Shown in pieces: positions 47,427 through 62,760 of a DNA stretch of 64,000 nucleotides. Every line of letters starts with the position of its first letter. The first letter of the stretch is position 1. Origin of the DNA: Anthoceros angustus (Eukaryota; Streptophyta; Anthocerotopsida; Anthocerotales; Anthocerotaceae); contig VJWM01000182.1 in NCBI GenBank assembly GCA_010909165.1, positions 372,001 through 436,000 of the forward strand, written 5' to 3'. Made by a program: the position numbers and the translations under genes. Under the pieces are notes generated by a model. That model worked only from the letters and a program-made list of their open reading frames with translations. It made no database searches and was not told the DNA's origin.

Positions 47427-48600
47427 GGCGTCCGCTGCGTGGAAGAAACCTGAGACGGCGAGGCGGGAGGGAGAGGCCGGGCAGACGAGCGAACTCTACA
47501 GAAGCGAGCGACTGATGAAACTCTCCCGCTCCAGCCTGCCTTTTTAACGCGCCACTCTCTTTCCCGGCTGGCCTCGGCTGGCTTTCCTGCCTGGCTGTGA
47601 GGAGAGATGTCGACGTGCTAGGGCTTGGGAGTGGTTGCCCCAGACCTAAAACATCCAACCACCATTCTTTTACCTTTCCGTGATACATTTGTCGGCAGCA
47701 GCTGACGTGACCAGCTTCCCTCCACCACTGCACTCACTCCGGTCTGCAGTGCCTGCCTATTCTTGAAGTGGGTAATCCTGACTTGAGATTTTAATCCTCC
47801 ACCTACATAACTAGGTGCTCATTTTTTTAGTTTTGGGTACATACCTCAACCCATAGTTTTGAATCCTCAAGTACACTAAGCTGGATCTCTTCATCCTTTC
47901 CTTTGGAGATGAGTGAGCTACTTTGGAGGGTGAGTGAGGTACTTTGATGAAATGAGTGAAGATTTTGGGTAGATTTTAGCAACATTTATATAGAAGCTTT
48001 ATCACTCTCGTGTACCCCTATGAAGCATAGCTACTTTTTTCTACTTAGTTGTCTCTTGCCGGCAAAGTGTGTTTCCAACTCTTCAAAGAAGGAGGACTGT
48101 ATTTAAGAGAGGAGAGATGGGGTGAGCCCATCTACCAGAAGGACATCACAGGAGACCCTAAGGGTCCTAGTATTTAAGAGGGAGCAATTAAGTCTGTATC
48201 TAAAGTCGCCTACAGCTCCTACAATGTCATAACTAGGAAGGATGAAATTTATTCATTCATACGGAGGTTGTAGAGGAAACATCACTGGCTAGTATGGTTG
48301 TCCTCAATATTGCTCGTTAAGGGTTGTAGTAAGAGGGTTGCTCCTAAGGGTTGTAGTAAGAGAGAGCAACTAAGCTCCGCATCTAAAGTCGCCCATAGCT
48401 CTTTCAATGCGATATGTCATAACTAGGAAGGTTGAAAGGCCTACATTCTATGGATGTTGTAGAGGAAACATCCCCTGCCCACATGACTGTCCTCAAAATT
48501 GCTTCTGCAAGTGCCTATCCGAGGGCCAAGAAGGGCTTTAGCAACGAGTGTTTAGTGTTTAGTGATCTTTGAAGGCGTAGCAAGAAGTAGATTTAACGGA

Positions 48601-48800
48601 ATGATAATGGATGGTGATGCTTGCTCGATTACCTCTATACTATGTAGATTTCTAGATTTTAAGGTCATGATAATGGATGATGAAGCTTGATCGATTACCT
48701 CTGTGGTATGTAGATTTTAAGATTTTAATTTTATGATAATGGATGGTGATGCTTGCTCAATTACCTCTAGAGATGTTATGTAGAACTTGTCATCTTGCTG
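48601..48800. repeat. Tandem repeat of about 66 bases, three copies
   Basis: ATGATAATGGATG occurs at about 48601, 48667 and 48733, each followed by GCTTG, GATTACCTCT and TATGTAGATTT-like sequence. A related diverged repeat pair (units near 48181 and 48355, both with AAGTCGCC and TGTCATAACTAGGAAGG) lies just before it. Confidence 0.8.
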
Positions 48801-49069
48801 GATATGAAGTCAAAGGTCCAATAATCGTAGTGGTATGTAGATTTTTTTATCTTGTTGAATATGAAGTCAGGGTACAATAGACAACCTTAGCTCTACTAGA
48901 TCTGGAACATAGCTCATAACATCATATGTGGTATTTCATCTCTCTAGTCAATCGACATACTCACACGTTTCCACATTATCTTTCTCTTCTAAATCATAAA
49001 ATAACCCTTAAGAGTACAAGAGAATGATGGTTTGTACATTGAGCTTATCTTGATGGCTTCAGAACCTTA

Positions 49070-49640
49070 CAGGCCCTAAAATAGAGATTGTAAAACAAGC
49101 GGCCCCGTAGGACTTCAAAACAGGCATGTCATTAAGGGTCCAAAGTGGGGTGGGAGGTACTCCATCCCAACAGTGATTTGACCGGAGGGTTTCTTAACTA
49201 AAAACTTTCAATCAACTCCTAACTATTGTGACCGGAGGGTTTCTTAACTAAAAACTTTCAATGAACTCCTAACTATTGTGTCACGCCTGAGAGCTTCAAA
49301 ACCTTACAACAATAGCCCTTTTTTGCGGGCATGACAAAGAGATCATATATTAAGCGGCCTCGAAAGGCTTCATAACCACCAAGGGCCTTGAGTGGTAAGG
49401 AGTACTAGTGGGAGGTATCCCATCTCAATAGTGATCTCACCAGAAGGGGAGGGTTGCTTAACCACGAAGTTTCAATGAACTCTTGGATATTGTGTCACTC
49501 CTAAAGAGAGGCCCTATCCAATAGTGATATGACCAAAGGGTTGCCTAATCACGGAGTTTGAATGAACTCTTGGATATTGTGTCACTCCTGAAGGGAGGCC
49601 CTATCCAATAGTGATTTGACCGAAGGTTTGCTTAATCACG
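49070..49640. repeat. Degenerate repeat cluster (50- and 83-base units), dispersed family
   Basis: GACCGGAGGGTTTCTTAACT occurs at about 49180 and 49230 as a 50-base duplication. A unit of about 83 bases, with CCTATCCAATAGTGAT and GAACTCTTGGATATTGTGTC, then recurs from about 49440 to 49640, with further partial units at 50120-50220. The first part matches 30420-30800 in the opposite direction. Confidence 0.7.
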
Positions 49641-49981
49641 AACCTTGGAGACTTTATTGCAGAAAAAGAGATGGGAAAATCCCATCAACCCCGTGACAAG
49701 GGTGAAAAACCCACATAAGGGCACCAGGCCAAGGGGGACTAGCCCCCACTATCGCCGATCTTGAAACTACTTACCACTTCAAGAATGTCGTGGTCAGGGA
49801 TAAGGAAGGGCCTACCTACCACAGGAGCTGAAAGATCCCGCCTCTCCGACACTTGTTGATGATCGGTACACTATGTTGGCCAACGCCCTTTGCAGAGCGA
49901 TTGACAACCGTTGCAGAAAGAAAGCCACAATATAAAAAAAGGGGAGGCCAACCCCGTTCCTGTGATCTGGTAGGCCCTGGC

Positions 49982-50108
49982 CTATGCCTTGATGAACCTT
50001 AAGAAATCTTTACCCATGGCCCCATGGGTCTCGATGGCAAGGGGAACGAAAGTGTGCCTAGCCTGCCAAGGAGAGTACTTAAGGACCTTCGCAATTGCAC
50101 ACCCCTCT
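49982..50108 (-). pseudogene. Possible reverse-transcriptase C-terminal remnant
   Basis: The minus strand reads YSPWQARHTFVPLAIETHGA followed by MGKDFLRFIKA and a stop. The FVPLAIETHG pattern resembles the end of reverse transcriptases of some non-LTR elements, as I recall it. No YxDD motif is visible nearby, so the assignment is weak. Confidence 0.25.
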
Positions 50109-50227
50109 GCTGCCCACCCCGGTTGCTTAATCACGAAGTTTCAATGAACTCTTAGATATTATGTCATAATCACGGAGTTTCAATGAACACTTGGATGTTG
50201 TGTTAGTCCTGAAGGGAGAACGAAATT

Positions 50228-50435
50228 ACAAAGGGAGACCAAAGGGTGGAGAGCAAAGAAAAGGGGCCAAGTAATTTTGGATTAGACGAGCTAACTCACA
50301 AAGGGAGACCAAAGGGCGGAGAACAAAGAAAAGGGCCCAAATAACTTTGGAATAGACAAGCCAACTCACAAAGGGAGACCAAAGGGCGGAGAGCAAATAA
50401 AAAGGCCAGAGTAACTTTGGAATAGACAAGCCAAA
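50228..50435. repeat. Tandem repeat of 70 bases, three copies
   Basis: ACAAAGGGAGACCAAAGGG starts at 50228, 50298 and 50368, with each unit ending in ATAGACAAGCCAACTC-like sequence. Spacing is exactly 70 bases. Confidence 0.9.
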
Positions 50436-51089
50436 GGGGCATGAGTAATCTAGCCTTAGGTTGGATTCGCATGAGCCCAGGGGCCGTGCTCGGTATGTCG
50501 GCATGCATTCGTATAGACCGTGAAAGTAGGAACATAGGACCAGCTAGATTTGCCGGCTCCCTTGAAACTTAAGTTATAAAAATGGATCGATAGCTAAGGT
50601 TTGAGGGTGCACTTGAGTTGTTCCTTGTTGCGTTTGAATAGATCCTGCATTCGATTGCTTGCTTTGTCCAAGTGCTTGAAGAATTGTTGGTACGTTTTAA
50701 ATTTGATTGTCTTGTTGTGAAATGGATGACCTTGAGGGATATTTTGAAATATGTGTGCCTCTCCTCATGGATGTTATTGTGGCAGTCTCGAAGTTTTCTC
50801 ATGTTCCTTACCAACATTACAATGTCTTGCACAAAGATCGGTATGTGAAGAAGATCTCGGCGGTACATTGCTTTATGCTGTCTTGCAGGAAATCAATGAT
50901 GTTTTAGCATTCGTTGCTTCCTTGTCTCGCATTCCCCCTGACTTAATTAATGGTACTCAATATGAAGCTTATTATTTCAAGTCCATGGGCTTGATTTCTA
51001 CCTTCTTTATCGCCATCCAATTGCTATCGAAGACCCACAAAGATTTTCCAAGTTATAAGATTCAGCCCACAATTATTTGAGTACATTTG

Positions 51090-51600
51090 TTGCTTGGTGA
51101 GTCCGTCTTTAAAACCCACAATTGTGCCTAGCTTGGGGTCCATAGGGGGTAGGGTAATACCCGTTGACAAGCAGATGATGATTGCTCTTCGACGGCTAAC
51201 TACAGGGGATTCCTATCTTCGCGTAAGAGAAAGTTTCTCTGAACTTGGCTGGACTACAACTTTCAACGTGTGGAGACGTTGTGTTACACCTATATTGGAC
51301 CATAGATAATCTTATTTACAATGGCCTATTCAAGAGGCTCTCGCTATTGCGAAGGAAGGCTTCTGATTGAAACAAGAAATACCCTACTGTTATGGAGCAA
51401 TAAATGCTACGCATTTTGAATATGGATGGTGGTAGAAAGAGCCATTGGGCAATTGAAATGTGTGTGGCATATTTCAGGTAGAAAGGGATGGAGGTTAAAA
51501 TCGAAGTACTTTGCGGAAATCTAGTACATTTCCTACATTCTTCATAGCATCGGAATAGCCAGCAGTGAGCTTACAAATCGAAGACTCTACGAAGGCTATC
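51090..51600 (+). pseudogene. PIF/Harbinger-like transposase remnant
   Basis: A frame at 51094-51309 reads VIPVDKQMMIALRRLTTGDS, which fits the conserved helical region before the catalytic domain of Harbinger (DDE_Tnp_4) transposases. Downstream, in broken frames, come IPYCYGAINATHFE (compare the usual CxGAIDxTH around the first Asp; here Asn) and VVERAIGQLKCVW (compare VERAFGxLK near the end). Stops and frameshifts make it inactive. Order and spacing support the assignment. Confidence 0.6.
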
Positions 51601-51818
51601 CACTTCCACGTGCAAAAGAACATAGAGCAACTACGTTGCCTAAAGATAATGCATCAAATTCACATAGCCTCCGTGAAACTTCTTATGGAATGAGACATCG
51701 CACAATCGAGTAAAAACTGAAAACCTTTCACCAATAACCAGCTCTAGTAATGGATGTAGCTTTTTTCATTTCCTTTATGACTCATATTTTTGTTTAGCAG
51801 CTTCTAAGATGGACTCAC

Positions 51819-52362
51819 CTAAAAACTTAATGTTATCTCAAGGCCTTTTAGAACACTGATGTATCTAATTCCCAACTCCATACTTGCAGAAAACTTTTTG
51901 CTCTCCAATGCTAATGATTCGCTATGATTCAATCTATTGAGTTCCATCACTTTAAAGTGCATTCTGTCCTTCGAATGCTCTCTGACTTCTAATGTCTTCA
52001 TGAACATCTCATGATCGGATTTCAGTCTTCATGAACATTTTCAACAGTGGCATCAAGCCAGTGACAAACTTGGAAGCACACTTCCTGTTTTTGTTGCAAT
52101 TTTGTTTTGCTGGAGACTCTGCAGTCATGCATATAGAATCAGAGTACCTAAGTTTTCGGGATTTCTCCTTGACTGGAGACTCTATAGTCCCCTCGATGTG
52201 TGAATCTGCATTGTTGCCATACTCTTCCCCGAATAGCACAAAATCTTCATCTAGTGACACAGAGTTGCGAGAAGTTGTGCCCGAGCTTTCCACACTATCA
52301 AAGACATGCCTCTCACTTCCGCATGTACCTTTTGAGTTTGTGGTGCTTCCTCGTGCTTTCAC
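51819..52362 (-). pseudogene. Uncharacterised relic frames beside the Harbinger remnant
   Basis: Minus-strand frames 52362-52009 and 52007-51819 are nearly contiguous and share the residues KMFMKT at their junction, which suggests one coding region broken by a short duplication and frameshift. The second part is helical and charged (KDRMHFKVMELNRLNHSESL). It may be the accessory, Myb/SANT-type protein that accompanies Harbinger elements, but I see no Myb motif. Confidence 0.3.
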
Positions 52363-52544
52363 TGCAGACAGGCTATCGAAAATCCATGATACTGAGTGGC
52401 AAAGAGATTGGGATCATTACCACATGATTCATGTCCTCAATGATTTGGCACTGTGGGGCACCGCAATGAATTGAGAGACAACAGGGCCAGGGTCCTCTTT
52501 TGATTTCAAGAGGCTTCGCTTCTTTTTAGGGAGCTTTAACCATC

Positions 52545-52860
52545 GCTCATAGGAAATAAAAATCAAGTGGGTTTGTTCTATATTCCAAGAATTCGTGAGA
52601 AATAAAAATCAAGTGGGTTCATTCTATATTCCAAGAATTCGTGTTCCCTGTGGCCACATATATCATGATCTTCTTGTACGTGTCCTATGGGATTACTCAG
52701 CGGTTGAGTCCTATGGGATTACTCAGCGGTTGAGTTGTTAGTGCCCTTTGGGGTTACTCTACGATTGAGTTGTTAGTGCCCTATGGGATTACGCCAAATA
52801 TTAGTGCCCTATGGGATTACGCCAAATATTAGTGCTCTTCCGGTTACTCTATATCTAGCA
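52545..52860. repeat. Cluster of short tandem repeats
   Basis: Three successive direct repeats are visible: a 54-base unit with AATAAAAATCAAGTGGGTT (about 52554 and 52600), a 29-base unit TCCTATGGGATTACTCAGCG (about 52682 and 52711), and a unit GTGCCCTATGGGATTACGCC (about 52773 and 52804) with variants. Confidence 0.75.
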
Positions 52861-53091
52861 CGGGACTTTTATATATACTTTGAAATATTTACATGAAGTC
52901 TCGGCAAAGGCTGCAAGCTGGCTTTTTGCGATTTTTATTGCTGTGTAGGGCCAGGGTTCCTTCTGCCTTCTTCTTCATATGGCGAACTGAAACTTACGAG
53001 GTACCTTTAGACTAGGTAGTCAAAAAGTACCGAGTAGTTGTAACTTTTGGACCGTGGTTGCGCTCCACCTGCTCCTTTTAAAGTTGTAGGA

Positions 53092-53100
53092 TTAGGGTTT
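53092..53100 (+). promoter_or_regulatory. Telo-box in the DEAD-box gene promoter region
   Basis: TTAGGGTTT (complement AAACCCTAA) lies about 194 bases upstream of the helicase ATG. This motif is common near the start of plant translation and RNA-processing genes. A single match can arise by chance. Confidence 0.45.
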
Positions 53101-53293
53101 CAGTGCCCCGTCTCTGCTTTCTGCGGGCGGGCTGGTGGTCGAGCTCCCAGCGCCCCGCAACGGAGTGTGATACCAAAAGTTGTGACCGAGCGCAGAAAGC
53201 CCGTCGATTTCTAATCGGAAAGTGGGTGCTGTGCGGCTGACGTTCTCTGCCATTGTCACCGACTGCGCTGTTTGCACACCGTGTGCATCCAAG

Positions 53294-57111
<3,818 letters not shown>

Positions 57112-59579
57112 AAGCAGGTCACGTGTTCAGCTGAACGCATGGGCGGGGCTCTTTTCCCTCCCTCCCCCCATGGCCGTGAGCAGCTGGAGCAGTTCATGCC
57201 TCCGCAGACGGAACTCGATCTCTCCAGTGTGCTGGCAAGTACGGCTCTTTCTCTTCACATCCTTTGTCCGGCAGCGGTGGATTAATACTCTACTGAGGTG
57301 CTATTTAGGGGGATGACAACCAACGTTTTCTACCTTTGTCACTGCTGGCTGTGGCAGTCTGCTGTATTTTTTGTTCCTGACGAGGTATCAGATTGGAGTG
57401 GGAGAATGTCTCTGATCTGATTTTGTCTATTGACAAGACTGACTGAACCTTACACATGGGGGTTGATATGAAAGTTTTGTCTTCCCCCTTGTTTCCTAGG
57501 TTTCAAGGGACCCCCCTTCTTATTCATGAACTTGTATAAGTCGTGCATAGGCACGCCCAGTTATGGATCAGCTATTTCAACGGATCATCTCTGTCTCGTG
57601 CATGGCACCTAATTAATTACTTACGACCTGTGTGGAGCTTAGTTTTGTTGACGAGTCTTCCAACCGCGCTTCCCTTCCACAGAAAGCTGTTCCAGTCTGG
57701 AATAGCGAAGGGTGAGACGGGGCACTACCAGTCTGCTTCTAACCGCGGGACCGGTTGCGCTTCCGACTGTAGTTGTGGTGTGGCCAGGAACAGGGGCTGG
57801 GATGATGCCATGGCTCGATCCGCACGACGGCTCGGAGACACGGGAAACGCTGAAATTGAGAAAATGCAGTGCCTAACGGCCCGCTGTTTGTACCAGTCTG
57901 CTCGCTGACGAGCCTGCGCAGTGTGCACTTTCTCTGCGTGTATCTGACCCTCGCTTTCCACGCATCAAAATATCTCATCTGCACTGCACTTGCTTTTCGT
58001 GAGGTGTTTCGGTCGCAGTCTAATCCTTCAACCCCATAATGACCGACCCTCTTAATTTGAGGTATGTTTTTGGGCTCTCACTAAAAATACATGGCCCTAG
58101 TAAATCAAATATGGCGGGAGCCTTCTTCCGCTTACTGTTCTGCACCTATTGATGTAGAAAGCAAAAAAAATAGCGAACTACTACATGTTCCGTACCTATT
58201 CATTTAGAAAGTAAAAAACAATGGACTACTACATGTTCCGCACCTATTGATCTAGAAAGCGAAAAACAATGGACTATTACATTTTCCGCACCTATTGATC
58301 TAGAAAGCGAAAAACAACGGACAATTACAACCGCAAGAATCAGGATCTTGGGAACATCTGCAGGCAACTTCGGGGGCCTCGCCATTTCTCTCGCGCGGCG
58401 AGAGCACGGCATACACTTCCCCCCTCTCTATACAATGTTTCTGCCTGCCGATGTGGCAGCTCCACCTCTCGTGGCATAGTGTGCCGCAGTGGAGCGGGCA
58501 GGCGAGTAGGAGAGTGCCGTGTGGGTAGACGGCGGATGCATTTTGGGGTCTACGAAGGTTTGGCGGGGGCGGTGTAGTGATAGGCTATGGACTGGTACAA
58601 AATGTTTACTTTCAACTAACACAATTTTGTGAGGGCTTTACCGATCACAACGCTTCAACTTATCCACGTTGAGTTTTTCATGCTCCGCTGGTTGCGATGA
58701 CTAGAATGGCATGTCGATGCAACTATGCAGAATTCGCTTTGTCAGAGGCCACAATCTCCGAAAGCCGTAGAATCGTGGCTCCCGTTGCGAGATGCTGGCA
58801 ATGCGCATAGCATTGGAAAGCCCGTTGTTGCATGAGGCAGGCCTGTTTTTTTCAAATTTATTGAGCACGAGGTGTGAACATGAACAATGAAAGAGAAAGC
58901 TAGTGAGTCATTCTGGGGTTCAAAACGACGAACGTTTTTGGGCTATTTTCAAATAAGAATGTTATAAAACTTATATTAAATTTAAATAAATATGTGCAAA
59001 GTTCCCCAGCTCGTGATCGAAACGCTTGCTCGTTTCTTACCCTCGGAGCATCTCAAGAGGTTCCGTCGTTTAGTTGAGGGGTTAAGTCTCAGCGAGCCCA
59101 GCCACAATGAATCGTAAACAACGAGGTGCGTCTCGCGCAATCATTACAATTTCTTTGTTTCTCAAATAATAAGGAACGTACAACTTCGATTATTACCTAT
59201 ATGGCACGACGTCCACTCCAAAGCTGGAACATTCAACATGAGCTATGAATTCCTGCCGCTTGGAGGCCCTTAAAGAATCACCACGATGCTCAAGAATCAC
59301 CAGGTCCTACAATCGTGTTCTTATGACTCGTTATGAATGGGTAACTGCAACCAAGCCGTACTTCATTGCAAGACAACCTGATAGTCTTAAAACCTGATAG
59401 TTTTAAAGTCATCCAGCAGTAGTGATACGCGACGAAGTTGAAATCTGCTCATAGCTTCACGGTGCCGCTGCTATACAAGTGAATCACGCACTGCAAGGTT
59501 GAGGCTCCCTTTTGAACCACTGAATGTGCATCTGGCTTAGTTCGACCGACATAAATGGCATTTCAAGACCACCTGAGAA
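57112..59579. other. Intergenic region between convergent DEAD-box and PP2A-A genes
   Basis: The first 400 or so bases are likely 3' untranslated region of the helicase. No gene found in the rest. Small frames at 57543-57984 have no motif. A short tandem repeat occupies 58135-58325. Confidence 0.5.
58135..58325. repeat. Tandem repeat of about 52 bases, roughly four copies
   Basis: The phrase TTCCGCACCTATTGATCTAG (with variants) followed by AAAGCGAAAAACAATGGAC and TACTACATG occurs at about 58138, 58188, 58236 and 58286. Later copies are the most alike. Confidence 0.85.
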
Positions 59580-62500
59580 TCATGCAGCTGGAGGAAGTCG
59601 TTCATAAGCCTCCAAGGCCTGTGAGGCAAAGAATCTCACATCCACGTCCCTATCTTCCACAAGCTCCAGCAAACAAGGCTTGAATGTTTGCTCCACAACC
59701 TACAAAAACACATACCACTGTCCCGCTTCAGCAAAAAATGGCATCCTTTTGAGATCAGCAAACACAATTAAAATCCGCAATCGGCCCACCCAAGAGGAAC
59801 TTCAGATTTCAAGATAAAGTTCATTGTAACCCTCATACCGATCGGTCCGTGCTCGACATTAGTGACTCTAGGATTTTCGCTACATTAAATCTGATGTTAG
59901 GAACCCTGTGATGCATGCAGCAATCAGGTGCACAAAATCAGTTAGAAATCAGGAATCCGAGTCCTTGAGAGCACAAGGACAAGAAGCTAGAGCAACACGT
60001 ACCTGTCTTTGGCTGCATTGATTACTACTGGCAGCATGGTTTGAGAGAAAATCTCGGACCCCATGACAGGGGCAAGCAGAGATATTGCATATAGCACAGT
60101 CATCCGGAAAAGGTAATGGGGATTCTGCATCATCTCCAACACCTGCAAGTTTCCAATATTACAATGCATTCACCCACAGTGCAATGATGAAGACCTTCAA
60201 ATTTTGAACCGAATGAGCAGGCACTAACCTGTGGAATCATGTTCTGCAAAGCCCAGTCACGACCAAATTCTTCAGCCAGACACTTCAAGTTATTAGCAGC
60301 AGCTTCTCGTATTGAGTATACCTGCCTTGCAACATCAGGCAAGCTTGTCAAGCTTAAATCTTGACAGCAGGTGTGCCACATTTATCATGCTCACAATGAA
60401 GGTGTGGAAGTCAGACCTGGTCGCCAAGCCAATGCATGCAAAGCACACCAAGCTTGTTGTTGAAAAACTCCTCCCCCAACTGGCTGGCTAACAGTGGTAT
60501 GTACGCGATTATTGCAAGCCGAACACGCCAATGCTTGTCTTCTGCGAGCTCGACTATTGCAGGAAGAAGAGACTGTGAAAGAAGATCGATACCTATGACC
60601 TACAGGGTCATCTTTGGAGTCAGCCATGTGCAAGCAAATGATATAACCAAGCTCTTACTTTTGAGGAGAAATTGAATAAGAGCCATGCGGAAGGATAACT
60701 CAAGTGAATAACCTGATTAACTTGATCAAGCTTGCTTATAATATTAAGCCTCACATCCGGGAACTCATCTTTCAACAATGCAAGGAATATGGGCAGGAGC
60801 TGGTCAATGGTTGCCTCCTAACCAATGAACGAAGATCACATCAGCACTCAGGTCAGGCAAGAGTTCTCACAGGACAGTCCTCACAGTATGCACACACTGA
60901 CTTGACCCGAGCACACCTTTCTGTATGCTGACATGGAACAGATTAGCTATGCAATACATCTGCGAAGATCAAAGCTCTCACCTTTCCTAAAACTGGAGCT
61001 AGGCCCATGATGACAGATGCCAGAGCAGCTCGCACATGCTGAGAGGCATCTAAAGACAAATCCTGTTCATGCACAGAAAGGCCATCAACCGAAGTGCAGT
61101 ACACTGAAGGTTTTCCCTCAAATCAATCTCAGAAGCACAGTGTGGGTATCTCCAATTCCCACTGACCTTTACACACGGAAGAATTTGCTGTATTGCTTGC
61201 TGTGGGCTGATGATTTTACAAAACTTCGTCACCTTCCCAGCAGCTGCAATCCGAACCTCGGCCTCAATGTCCCGCAGCAGTCGAACATAGGCTGGGACCA
61301 GTTCCGTGCTTTTTACAAGAGCCAGATGCAATGAGTCAAGCTTCTCCAAAATTATCATAAGCAGAACCTAACAGTGCAAGTCAAAACACAACAGTGGACT
61401 AGTGGTACCCACTTTCTGGTCAGGTTCTACCTGGTCAACTGCGGGCCAATTGCTTCACACAATTCGTACAACTGATTAGCTACCATGTACCGCACACGCC
61501 ACGATTTATTCTAAGTACAGGAAGACACATTAAAGCACCTCATCAGCTAAAATCCGCTCAATGGCAACCAGTATATGACTAGCGAACATGACACAACCTT
61601 ATACACAGACCTGTGCAAAGCCTAGTACAACAGGGAGGATATGGACAACACAATCCTGGGGCTCAAGTAATTTGCCCAGAGCTGCACACCCTTCCACCGC
61701 CAGGAGCCTGACAGAGTCTTGTTCTGCACGCACACAAGTGTGCTGTCAAATACTCAAATCACAGTGAACACCACTGGCAGGCCTCACGTGAGACAGCAGA
61801 ACCTCATGTTACCACAACATGCTCACCATCTACAGTCAGGTCTTTGAAGAAAGTCATTACATCTGACTTTAGATGCACAGGCTCCACAGTTGCAGCAAAT
61901 TTGCCTAGATTAGTGGCTGCTGCTCTCCTAACCATAGGAGTATCATCATGGCAGAGCTGATTATAGACAGATCGTAATTCTGCACGGATCAGATCTGGCG
62001 CATTTGGATAAGCAATGTGGAATAGCCCACTAGCAGAAACCCGCGATGTGAACCATTCCCCAGCACCCAGTCTCTGCACAAAATAAAAGGGGTGCGTTCA
62101 GCAAGAGGTAACCCTTTCAGGCACCTGAATCAGAATTCCCAAAACAAAACGGGTAAAAATTTCCCAGCTCTGACGTGCGCTTCGCTAACAATTGAGACAA
62201 GCAGGTTCCACATGACCACATACTACAGGTCTCCCACTTGCAAGCAGAGCATAGCAGAGGTAGCAGAGATTAAGATTGACGAGTATGCAGTGCAGATCGC
62301 TGGTTTGCAAACCTTGAATATTTAGCTGGCAGCCAACATGAAAAACGGGAATGGGCGAGCTAGCTACCTTTACAAGAGGTATGAACCAGTCTGCCACATC
62401 GCGCTCCTTCATAGCTGAACCAATCTTGCAGAGGGACTCAACTGCCTTATCTCTGACAATTGTCTCTTCCACATTGCAAAGAGTTTCTAAAGGTGGCAAC

Positions 62501-62760
62501 AGCACATGTGCATGATCCACTCCTCCGACATAAGGAATGAAAGAACCCAACTCATCTGCCATGGCAAGCAGCACCTCGTCATCATCATCATTGTTCTCGC
62601 TCAGAAAGGGAATAAGCTCCTTGCGTGTTCTCTCCTCTCCGAGTGCACGAGCAATAATATTCAGGCGGTGGATTGAATTCAGCCGTAGCTGAATGTCCTC
62701 ATTTTTCAACTCGTCGATCAGAATAGCGATAGGATACAGTGGTTCATCCACAGTGGCCAT
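59580..62760 (-). CDS. PP2AA: PP2A scaffold subunit A (65-kDa HEAT-repeat protein)
   Basis: Twelve exons (62760-62368, 62073-61827, 61723-61611, 61510-61431, 61308-61167, 61062-60982, 60817-60713, 60599-60417, 60321-60229, 60142-60003, 59905-59839, 59699-59580) give 587 residues, the standard length. The N-terminus [20 protein letters not shown], the segments [20 protein letters not shown] and [20 protein letters not shown], and the repeated HEAT pattern ([78 protein letters not shown]) identify it. It forms the horseshoe scaffold that joins the PP2A catalytic and regulatory B subunits. Small variations from flowering-plant forms are seen in the last two exons. No frame breaks were found. An ATG upstream of this one is not in frame with good context. 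Confidence 0.97.

Larger units (their letters stand above)
47427..53293. other. Long repeat-rich region without an intact gene
   Basis: About 5.9 kb between SAHH and the DEAD-box gene. The first few hundred bases should contain the SAHH promoter. The rest consists of short tandem repeats, a dispersed repeat family and transposon fragments listed separately. No intact coding region was found. Confidence 0.6.

Noticed and set aside
58135-58325. CRISPR-like regular repeats
   Set aside because: Units are contiguous tandem repeats without unique spacers in a plant nuclear context.
62092-62325. 77-codon plus-strand frame
   Set aside because: Falls in PP2A-A intron 1 on the opposite strand and has no motif.
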